Under the pieces are notes generated by a model that made no database searches, was not told where the DNA came from, and saw only the letters and a list, made by a program, of their open reading frames with translations. A stretch of DNA of 64,000 nt, from contig NZ_FXAW01000001.1 of the NCBI RefSeq assembly GCF_900177665.1, positions 434,001 through 498,000 on the forward strand, written 5' to 3'. Made by a program: the position numbers and the translations under genes. Shown here piece after piece: positions 36,379-45,600 of the stretch; the stretch's first letter is position 1, and each line of letters starts with the position of its first letter. Origin of the DNA: Marivirga sericea. GTDB taxonomy: Bacteria; Bacteroidota; Bacteroidia; Cytophagales; Cyclobacteriaceae.

Positions 36379-37731
36379 ATGAATTACAAAATCTTTATTG
36401 TAGAGGATGACCCTTGGTACGGGGAAATGTTGAAATATCATTTAGAAATGAATCCCGAATATGAAATTACACTATTTGATAATGGTCGTGAAGTACTCAG
36501 TAACTTATATCGGAAACCTGATTTGGTATGTATTGATTTTGGTTTGCCTGATATGAATGGCGAAGTTTTGTTGAAGCGACTCAAGCAGGAGAATGTTAAT
36601 TTACCTGTAATCATTATCAGTGGTCAGGAGGATATAGAAGTTGCTGTATCTCTACTTAAGATAGGAGCTCGTGACTATATCATAAAGAATGATCATACGA
36701 AAGAAAATTTATGGCAAGCGGTGATCAACGCCAGAGAGAATACTATCTTAAAACAAGAAGTAGAAGAATTAAAGGATCAACTGGAAGAGAAATTTGATTT
36801 TTCAAATTCTATAATTGGTCAAAGTCAGCCAATACTGAAAGTATTTAAAACATTAGAAAAAGCAATCAAGTCAAATATCAATGTTTCCGTGACAGGTGAA
36901 ACGGGAACAGGTAAAGAACTTGTAGCAAAAGCTATTCATTTTAATAGCGATAGAAAGAGGAAGCCTTTAATTGCGGTTAATATGGCTGCTATTCCTCCAG
37001 AGCTAGTAGAGAGCGAATTGTTCGGACATGAAAAAGGAGCTTTTACGGGTGCTACTTCTCAGAAAACGGGGAAATTTCTTGCGGCTAATGGTGGTACTTT
37101 ATTTTTAGATGAAATTGCTGAGCTGGATTTAAGTATACAGACCAAACTCCTTAGAGCCTTGCAGGAGCGAGAAGTGGTTCCAATAGGCTCTAATAAATCT
37201 ACTATATTTGATGCAAGGTTGATAACAGCCACACATAAAGATTTGGCAAAAGAGGTGCAAGAGGGACGATTTCGAGAGGATTTGTATTATCGAATAATAG
37301 GTTTGCCCATAGAACTACCTCCCTTGAGAGAACGAGGCAATGACATTTTACTGCTGGCCAATAATTTTGTTCAAGATTATTGTAAGACTAATAAAGCTGG
37401 AAAGATTACATTTTCTGAGGATGCTAAGCAGAAGCTTTATAATTATGAATATCCAGGAAATGTAAGAGAGTTAAAAGCAATAGTAGATCTTGCCTGTGTA
37501 TTATGCGATGAAGACAAGATACAGCCTAAAGAGATTTCTTTCAATAAATTAGCTAAGGATAATTTTATCAGTTTTCAGGAAAAGTCTCTGAAGGAATATC
37601 AAACGGACATTATAAGTTACTTTCTGAATAAATATAATCAGAATGTGGTAATGGTTGCTGAAAAACTTTCAATTGGAAAGTCAACCATTTACAATTTAAT
37701 AAAAGCAGGTGATATAAAACTGGAGGAATAA
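36379..37731 (+). CDS. Sigma-54-dependent response regulator (NtrC family)
   Basis: This 450-residue regulator has three parts. The receiver domain has acidic pocket D10/D11, phospho-acceptor Asp53, Ser81 and Lys103. The AAA+ domain (about 140-375) has Walker A GETGTGKE (173-180), the sigma-54 contact loop GAFTGA (220-225) and Walker B with D244-E245. The C-terminal helix-turn-helix is of Fis type (about 410-446, VAEKLSIGKSTIYNLIKAG). The intact GAFTGA loop means it can act with sigma-54. The hybrid kinase starts 12 bases downstream. Candidate target sites (TTCCA-N5-TGGAA with GG-N10-GC promoters) lie further on; that link is inferred. Confidence 0.93.
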   Translation: MNYKIFIVEDDPWYGEMLKYHLEMNPEYEITLFDNGREVLSNLYRKPDLVCIDFGLPDMNGEVLLKRLKQENVNLPVIIISGQEDIEVAVSLLKIGARDYIIKNDHTKENLWQAVINARENTILKQEVEELKDQLEEKFDFSNSIIGQSQPILKVFKTLEKAIKSNINVSVTGETGTGKELVAKAIHFNSDRKRKPLIAVNMAAIPPELVESELFGHEKGAFTGATSQKTGKFLAANGGTLFLDEIAELDLSIQTKLLRALQEREVVPIGSNKSTIFDARLITATHKDLAKEVQEGRFREDLYYRIIGLPIELPPLRERGNDILLLANNFVQDYCKTNKAGKITFSEDAKQKLYNYEYPGNVRELKAIVDLACVLCDEDKIQPKEISFNKLAKDNFISFQEKSLKEYQTDIISYFLNKYNQNVVMVAEKLSIGKSTIYNLIKAGDIKLEE

Positions 37732-37743
37732 TTTTCAAAAGTT

Positions 37744-40700
37744 ATGAACAGTCAATTTAAGGATAATCTGTTTTCTAATAATCAATTATTTAAGACAATA
37801 ATAGAAAACGGAAGTGATTTGGTATTAGTGAGTGATTTGGAGATGAATATCATCTACGCTAATCCTTCTGCAATCGAAAAACTGGGGTTTAATCCAAAAA
37901 AACTCAAAAGCATTATTCCAGATAGCGAATACGATGCTTTCTTAAAATTCTTTAATTTGAAACAGGAAAACTTGCTCAGTACTGATTCCAATTTTAGGAC
38001 ATTATTTCAAAGCAAGGCAGGAAAATTAGTTAATATTCACTTCAACGTGTCGGTATACTCTGTAGATGATAAGCAAAACTATTTCATTTTTGATTGCAGG
38101 ATAATAGATAATCTAGTTGCAAAGGAAAACAGTGTAAAAAGAATGCAGTCTATTTTAAAAGGGACTGCCACTGCTTCTTTAAAGTTAAACGAAAAAGGAA
38201 GTTTTGAAGAAAAAATTCAGGAATCATTAATTGAAATTGGAGATGTACTAAAACCTCAACGAATAACTTTCTATCGAAATCAGAGTGATCAGACTAGTAT
38301 TTGTACTATTAAGCATTTTGAATGGTCATTTGACAAAGGAGTAAAAACTTTTAAGTCCGAACCCATTTCAATAGATGGTTTAGTCCATGTGTTGCCAGAA
38401 ATAAAGGAGGGCGAGCCTCGCTATTTCTATAAGCAAGAGGTGGATGAAAGGTTTCATTTTCTATTTGAGAAAGACGGGACATCAATTTTATTTCTTCCTA
38501 TTTATATTCAGGATCAATTTGCAGCTTTTATTATTTTTGAAAATTGTAAAGATGGAGATTCATGGTCAGAAAATGAATTATCGGTTTTAAAAAGCTACGG
38601 AACAAGTGTTCAGTCTGCTATAGTGCGTGGAAGATATCAGGAAAAATTACAGGAAGTTGCCAGCTTAACTAGTCTTAACCCCAATCCAGTTATAAGACTG
38701 GATCGATCGGGAAACATATTGTTTCGCAATAAAGCAAGTGAGCATATCAAAAGTCCAAGTATCATAAACTCATTGGAGGATCTTGCTTCTGAACATTGGA
38801 TAGACTACATATGTTCAAATATAGATGAGGAAACAACCATATTAAATTTTGAAATCACTGAGAACAGACGCTATTTTTCAGTTCGTGCTATTTTATCGGA
38901 AGATAGAAATTATATCAATGTTTATTTAGCGGATATTTCAAGTCAGAAGGTTGCTGAGAAATCTATAATCAGGGCGACAGAAAGCCTAAGTTTATTTAAA
39001 AATCTTATTAATTATTCATCCGATGCAGTGCAAGTGACCTTAGAAAATGGAGATCTTTTCTACTTAAATCAGGAAGCAGCTAACAATCTATCTATTGATC
39101 TTGCCGATTTTGGTAAATACAGTATTCTGGATATTGAGAATAGATTTCAAAATATTGAACAGTGGAAAGGGCATGTTGAAGAACTTAAGAAATTGCAGAA
39201 TTATACTGCAGAAGGAATTCATATTAACCAGCAAACAGGAAAAGAATTTCCTGTTGAAGTCAGTGTTAAATACCTGAAATTGAATGACCGAGGCTTTGTG
39301 GTAGCCAGCGTACGGGATATCTCTGAAAGGAAAAAGAAAGAAAACCAATTAAGATTACAAGAGGAGAAATATAGAAATATTATTTCCAATATGAACCTGG
39401 GACTATTGGAGGTAGATAAAAAGGAAAATATAGTCTATGCTAATAAAAGCTTTGAAAGTATTTCAGGATACAGTTTAGATGAATTACTCGGTAAAAATGC
39501 TTCTAAAATTTTCTTAACGAAAGATTTAGCCAAGGTTATGAGAAAGAAAAATCTTTCTCGCCTTCGTGAAGAAACCGACAGTTATGAAATACAGGCAATA
39601 GATAAAAACGGGAAGGTGAGATGGTGGTTAATCTCAGGTGCACCTAACTATAACGATAAAGGCGAAATAATCGGATCTATTGGTATCCATTTAGATATTA
39701 CGGAAGAAAAGAATAGTGAGGTCAAGCTTGCTGAAGAGAGACAAAGGCTTGAATATGTCATTAGAGGTACCAATCTAGGGACATGGGAATTAGATATATA
39801 CCGACAGCAAAGAACTTTGGCAGAAGGATGGAATCATATCCTGGGAGGAAGAAGTAAAAAAGATCTAACTTTTTCTCAGACCGAATGGGAAAACTGTATT
39901 CACTCGGAAGACCTTCCTTTAGAAATTGAGAGCTTACGAAAGCATTTAGAAGGTGAAACGGACTTTTTCCAGGTGCAAGTGAGAATGAAACACAAAAAGG
40001 GTCATTGGGTATGGATTGAATTGACTGGAAAGATCTTAAGTAATTTGAATACGGATACTCAACGAATATATGGAACTGCCAAAGAAATTACAGAAGCTAA
40101 GAATCTTGAATATGAGCTAAAAGCCAATGCAGAGAAATTCCAGTCTATCTACGATTTAAATCCTGTTGGCATTGCTTTAAACGATTTCAAAACAGGTGAC
40201 TTTATTGAAGTAAATGATGCATTAGTTAAGTCCACAGGCTACACTAGGGAAGAAATTCTAAGTCTTGACTATTTTGATTTAACTCCAAAAGAGTATGCGG
40301 AAAACGAGCAAGAACAGCTTTCATACTTAGAAAAAACTAGAAAGTATGGACCCTATGAAAAGGAGTATATTTCAAAGTCAGGACAGCGCTACCCTGTTCT
40401 ACTAAATGGGGTGATATTTACAGATCAAAATAATAGAGAAGTTATTCTCTCCACTGTTCAGGATATAAGCGAAAGAAAGAGATATGAAAATCAGTTGAAA
40501 ACACAAAGAAGTGCCTTACGTTCTTTGAACGAAATCAATTCACTTGCTCATTTAAGTCTTGATGAACAACTCAATGAAGCTTTAAAGCTGGGTGCTGAGT
40601 TCCTTGGTATGGAGCTAGGGATAATTAGCGAAATTGATTTAGATTCTAGAGAATACACTATCACCCACCAATATTCCAATGAAGGACAATTGGAAGCTGG

Positions 40701-42555
40701 AATGGAGTTTTCCCTTGATCAAACCTATTGTGATATTACTATTGCAGAAAAAGATCTGGTTGCAATCAAGAATATGGAGCAATCAGAGTATAAGTCTCAT
40801 CCTTGCTACAAAAGCTTTAATTTAGAATCGTACATAGGAATTCCTTTCATTGTCCATGATGAAGTGCAAGGAACTCTTAATTTCTCTTCTGTTATGCCAA
40901 GAGAACGAGAGTTTTACTCTAGTGAAATTGAATTTATAAGATTATTAAGCAGGTGGGTGAATTCTGTGATGGAACGAAATACTTTCATAAAATCCTTAAA
41001 GATCGCTAAAAGCCAAGCAGAACAGGAAGGGCTTGCAAAAGAATCATTCCTAACCAATATGAGTCATGAAATCAGGACTCCATTAAATGGAATTATCGGC
41101 ATGATGCGTGAACTCCATAGAGAGGAGTTAACTAAAAAGCAATCCACTTATATTGATCGAGCTTCACGGGCTTCCCAACATTTGTTAGAAATTGTTAATA
41201 ATATTTTAGATATATCAAAAATCGAATCTGGAGAGTTGCTGTTAGAATCTAATGACTTTGAGATTGCGGTTATAATGAAGGATATAGCTGATATTTTGCA
41301 GTCTCCAGCAAAAGAAAATCTGAATACGATTGATGTTCAAATTGCGCCAGAAGTCAATAAATACTTTAGAGGGGATGCTTTCAGGTTAAGACAAATATTA
41401 TTAAATCTAGCAGGAAATTCTGTTAAATTTACAAAGGAAGGACTTATAACACTATCCGTAAACCTGCTAAGTGATAATAGCAATCATCAGTTACTTGAAT
41501 TACAAGTGACTGATACGGGGATCGGTATTGATCGAGATTATCTAAATAGAATATTTGATAAATTCCAACAAGAAGATGCTTCTATTAGTAGAAAATATGG
41601 AGGCACAGGCTTGGGAATGTTGATCACCAAGGAGCTTGTTGAATTAATGGGGGGAGATATTGCCATAACAAGTGAAAAGGGGAAGGGTACTAAGGTCGAT
41701 ATTCACTTGCGTTTAGAAAAAGCTGCAAAAGGTAATTACAAACCGGTCGAAAAGAGGGCTGCGACACAAGTCAAAGACATAGCACCTATCAAGATATTAT
41801 TAGTTGAAGATAATGAGATTAATAGACTCGTAGCGGCAAATAGCTTAAAACTCATTCCTTGTGAATTAACGGAAGCCACTAACGGATTAGAGGCGATAGA
41901 TATTCTTAAAGCCCAGTCCTTCGACTTGATCCTTATGGATGTTCAAATGCCAGTGATGGATGGGATCGAAGCTACTAAGATCATAAGAAATGAATTGAAA
42001 TTAAATACACCAATTATTGCGCTTTCAGCAAATGCTTTCAAATCAGAAATAGATCTTACTTTTAGTATTGGAATGAACGATTACATCTCTAAACCATATC
42101 AGGAAGAAGACTTTTTACAAAAGGTAATAGAAATAGCTGGAATGAGCAGTAATTTATCTATTGTAGCTGATTCAGTAGAAGAAGTTGAAACAACTAAAGA
42201 GACTGATTTGGATTCATTATATAGTCTTAAGGTGATAGAAGATATGAGTAGAGGGAATCATGAATTTGTAGTAAGGATGTGTAATATCTTCATTCAATCG
42301 GTTCAAGAAAGCAAATCTGAGATTAGGGAAGCACTTGACAGCGAGGATTTCAGCCGAATAGCGAAGCTAGTTCATCGAATAAAGCCTAGTATCTTAAATA
42401 TGAAGATTAACAGTGTGACGAATGATATAGAATTTTTTGAGGGGTTAGATAAAAATGCAAATCCTGATGAAGTCTCTTTTCGCTTAGATAATTTCTTTTC
42501 GGTTTTAGATCGTGTTATTAAAGACCTTGAATTGAAAAGCCATAATTCCAAATAA
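37744..42555 (+). CDS. Multi-PAS/GAF hybrid histidine kinase with receiver and HPt domains
   Basis: This 1603-residue cytoplasmic protein has no evident membrane helix. Reading order: PAS (about 12-120), GAF (about 150-300), five further PAS units (about 305-915), a second GAF (about 930-1080), HisKA with His1108 in MSHEIRTPLNG, HATPase with N box Asn1225 and G1 DTGIGI from 1257, receiver with Asp1399, and HPt with His1544 in VHRIKPSI. Phosphate could therefore pass from H1108 to D1399 to H1544 and then to a separate regulator. The NtrC-type regulator 12 bases upstream and the receiver protein at 47463 are likely recipients. The input signal is unknown; the two GAF domains suggest an internal small-molecule signal. 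Confidence 0.93.
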   Translation: MNSQFKDNLFSNNQLFKTIIENGSDLVLVSDLEMNIIYANPSAIEKLGFNPKKLKSIIPDSEYDAFLKFFNLKQENLLSTDSNFRTLFQSKAGKLVNIHFNVSVYSVDDKQNYFIFDCRIIDNLVAKENSVKRMQSILKGTATASLKLNEKGSFEEKIQESLIEIGDVLKPQRITFYRNQSDQTSICTIKHFEWSFDKGVKTFKSEPISIDGLVHVLPEIKEGEPRYFYKQEVDERFHFLFEKDGTSILFLPIYIQDQFAAFIIFENCKDGDSWSENELSVLKSYGTSVQSAIVRGRYQEKLQEVASLTSLNPNPVIRLDRSGNILFRNKASEHIKSPSIINSLEDLASEHWIDYICSNIDEETTILNFEITENRRYFSVRAILSEDRNYINVYLADISSQKVAEKSIIRATESLSLFKNLINYSSDAVQVTLENGDLFYLNQEAANNLSIDLADFGKYSILDIENRFQNIEQWKGHVEELKKLQNYTAEGIHINQQTGKEFPVEVSVKYLKLNDRGFVVASVRDISERKKKENQLRLQEEKYRNIISNMNLGLLEVDKKENIVYANKSFESISGYSLDELLGKNASKIFLTKDLAKVMRKKNLSRLREETDSYEIQAIDKNGKVRWWLISGAPNYNDKGEIIGSIGIHLDITEEKNSEVKLAEERQRLEYVIRGTNLGTWELDIYRQQRTLAEGWNHILGGRSKKDLTFSQTEWENCIHSEDLPLEIESLRKHLEGETDFFQVQVRMKHKKGHWVWIELTGKILSNLNTDTQRIYGTAKEITEAKNLEYELKANAEKFQSIYDLNPVGIALNDFKTGDFIEVNDALVKSTGYTREEILSLDYFDLTPKEYAENEQEQLSYLEKTRKYGPYEKEYISKSGQRYPVLLNGVIFTDQNNREVILSTVQDISERKRYENQLKTQRSALRSLNEINSLAHLSLDEQLNEALKLGAEFLGMELGIISEIDLDSREYTITHQYSNEGQLEAGMEFSLDQTYCDITIAEKDLVAIKNMEQSEYKSHPCYKSFNLESYIGIPFIVHDEVQGTLNFSSVMPREREFYSSEIEFIRLLSRWVNSVMERNTFIKSLKIAKSQAEQEGLAKESFLTNMSHEIRTPLNGIIGMMRELHREELTKKQSTYIDRASRASQHLLEIVNNILDISKIESGELLLESNDFEIAVIMKDIADILQSPAKENLNTIDVQIAPEVNKYFRGDAFRLRQILLNLAGNSVKFTKEGLITLSVNLLSDNSNHQLLELQVTDTGIGIDRDYLNRIFDKFQQEDASISRKYGGTGLGMLITKELVELMGGDIAITSEKGKGTKVDIHLRLEKAAKGNYKPVEKRAATQVKDIAPIKILLVEDNEINRLVAANSLKLIPCELTEATNGLEAIDILKAQSFDLILMDVQMPVMDGIEATKIIRNELKLNTPIIALSANAFKSEIDLTFSIGMNDYISKPYQEEDFLQKVIEIAGMSSNLSIVADSVEEVETTKETDLDSLYSLKVIEDMSRGNHEFVVRMCNIFIQSVQESKSEIREALDSEDFSRIAKLVHRIKPSILNMKINSVTNDIEFFEGLDKNANPDEVSFRLDNFFSVLDRVIKDLELKSHNSK

Positions 42556-42560
42556 TGGAA
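42546..42560. promoter_or_regulatory. Palindrome TTCCA-N5-TGGAA (site A), candidate upstream activator site
   Basis: TTCCAAATAATGGAA overlaps the stop codon of the hybrid kinase gene (TAA 42553-42555), about 90 bases before the sigma-54-type promoter at 42632. A degenerate second copy with a good right half (TGGAA at 42576-42580) lies 20 bases downstream. The same palindrome precedes three other transcription units in the window. Confidence 0.65.
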
Positions 42561-42631
42561 ATTTGATCTAATATTTGGAATGGATAGTAGATCAAAAGCG
42601 ATCTAGGATTATATTTTAAAGGTTTTCTCAA

Positions 42632-42648
42632 TTGGTATATCACTTGCA
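42632..42648 (+). promoter_or_regulatory. Sigma-54 promoter of the T9SS cargo gene
   Basis: TTGGTATATCACTTGCA has GG and GC exactly ten bases apart and the TTGCA -12 box, the strict sigma-54 layout. The predicted start of transcription near 42659 leaves a leader of about 18 bases before the ATG at 42677. Confidence 0.75.
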
Positions 42649-42676
42649 GTGAGGTGAAAATCCAAATTAGAGAACT

Positions 42677-45600
42677 ATGAAAAGATTTTTCCTATTTTTA
42701 TTGTTGCTTGGACTTACAACTGTTAAGAGTTTAGCTACTGGTGAACCAAGTACATACTTTAACATTTATGTTCCTTCCAACAATGATGCGGTCAAAAGAA
42801 ACGTAGCGTTGATCGTTACCGCTATTCAGGATAGTACTTATTTTTCCATTGTCGATGATGATATGGATGGAGATAGTGATGATACAGTAGAAGGCTGGTT
42901 GAATGCTGGTCAGTCCTATATTTTGTATATAAAAGATAATGGAATTAATGATGATGCGAAATATGCATCCGGTGGCGAATTGAAATCTGATGGAGACTAT
43001 TTTACCATTCAAAGTTCGAAATTGGTGTATGCATCTATGTCTACTGATAGTGATTGGCAACATGATTTTGTAGCGGCTATCAATAAAAAATCTGTGGGAT
43101 TAAAATTTTATGTGTACGCACCAAAAATATCCTCCTCAAACCGAGATTTGAATGTTTTTGCGTACGAGGATAATACGAGTATTACTATTTCCAGAATTTC
43201 TCAATCTTCAACTTTTAGCACGGGTTATACTAATGTTGATGTTAACCAATCAGAAATTGTAGTTCAAAAGACATTAAATGTCGGGGAAGATCTGATTCAC
43301 TATTATACTGAAGGCCGAGATGTAATGTCTTCCGGAGAGACCTACATGATTGAATCTAATAAGCCGGTAAGTTTGCAATATGGGGCTTTGTGGGGTAATT
43401 CACGTGATGGAGGTGCTTATGTGCCAAGTTTTCAAGGAAGTTCTTCTGGAGATTTGTTTTATTTTGCTGTTCCGTACCAGGCTAATGGAGAGCAGGAGAT
43501 AAGAATGGTTTCTTGGGATGATAATAATGAGGTTCAATTCGACAGATTTGATAAAGGTAGTTGGATTAGCATGGGTAGCTGGAATATTTCAAAATTTGGG
43601 ACAGCAGATTGGGTGGGGAAGGAAAACGATAATAGTACTTTTGCTACTGTTTTTAGAGTTAAATGTACCGAAGGGAAATCCATTTCAGTTTTCGAAGCAA
43701 ACTGGATGGAAACGGGAAGTATTGGAACCTCGGATATGGCCAGTATGATGAGTTCTTCAAACGGCTCCTCTTCAGGTAAAGAGTTTTTGGCCTACATCGC
43801 ACCTCCAGGAAACCAAAAAAATGTTAGAGATCCATTTACAGGAAATACCTTTGGAGGTAGTTTTTCACATTTATTTATTTTCGCTGGTAATACAAATGCT
43901 ACAGTTTCTGTAGTGGATGCTAAAACAGGAGGTGAACTGTTTTCTAAATCAGTTTCAGTTGATTCAGCCCGATATGCAGATATTAAAATAAGTGAAGCAG
44001 AATGGAAGTCAATCTATAATGGGACCGGATACAATAGTGGTTCAGACCGACCTTATTTGTTAATCAATTCAGATCAGAATATATCCGTGCTCAATACAAA
44101 TTTCAATGACAACTGGATGACGTATTTTGGGTCTTCTTTAAAGCCAGCTTTTGATCAAAGCATAGTTTCTAATACAAGTACAGCAATTCCAGGAGATACT
44201 TCTGTTCTTGTTTCTGAAATAATATTAGATCCATCCGTAACAGTGCAGAATCCTGATGTGAAAGTAGTAATTAGCTCTGGTGCCACAGCGGTTAGAAGTT
44301 CTTTAACTAATACTACTACTCAAGTATCTGTTGAAGGGGATATAGTTAGGACTAATGAAAACACTACTATAACCTTCGACAGCGTACCAGATATAACTAC
44401 GCAGGATAAGTATGAGGTGAATACTGAGATTGTTTTATCTACTTCATACAATGATGGAACACCCATTGAAGATAATACGGTGATAAGTGTTGAAACAGTA
44501 GTTTCGGGAGAAATTGACGGCTATGTGCAAGAAAGTGTCGTATCCCAGGGTATCGAAAATGAAACTTCTAACACATCCGCTTTAGTTTTCAATACTTGCA
44601 GTGTGGCAGAAATTGAAAATAAACTGTGGGATACTTGGAATAGTTCATGGGTTGATTTTAATAATGATGGTTGGGATGATCTATGGGTGAATTCTAAATC
44701 AACTGATCAGGTCAATTATTTGTACCAAAATGTTGACGGAGTTTTGAGTGAGTTTCAGGGAACTGGTCAGTTTTTTAATGAGAAAGCAAAGACCGTCACT
44801 ACAGTTTGGGGCGATATTAATAACGATGGCTATCCAGATCCATTTGTAGTCAATGCTACTGAAAAAGGTAGTATGCTTTACTTGAATTACGGCAATGGTA
44901 ATTTTGAGCCATTGACTAATTCAGGTATTTATGTTCATCCTAAGTATTTTCATGGCGCAAGTTTTGCAGACTTTGATAATGATGGATTTTTAGATTTATT
45001 GATTACCAATTTCTTTCAAACAGAATTTCATCAGTTATATCGCAATAATGGCGATATGTCTTTTACCCTATTGAATGATAACGCTATTGCAACGGTTTCT
45101 GCAAGAGCAACTGCGCCTGTTTTAGCAGACTATAATAATGATGGATTAGTAGATGTTTTTATTCCAAATGGAAACAATGAGGCCAACAGTTTATTCAAAA
45201 ATCTTGGCAATTTTACTTTCGAAAAAGTATCTGAGTCAGGATTAGAAAATGAATTGAAGAACTCTGTCGGTGCGAGTTGGGGTGATTTCGATCGTGACGG
45301 AGATTTTGATTTATTTGTTACCAATTCTTCTGATCAATTCAATGACCTTTATCTCAATAACGGAGATGACACCTTCACGAGAGATTCACAAAGCTTACTA
45401 TCAAATCAGAAAGGACATAGCCATGGCGCTATATGGAAAGACGTTGAGAATGACGGAGACTTAGATTTATTAGTTAACAACGATCAGGGGAGAAATTTCC
45501 TTTACATCAACGATGGAACTGGCGATTTCTATCAAAATGTTGACGAGACTATTAGTGGTGATATTGGAAATGCTTACGGAGTAGCCACTTCTGATTACAA

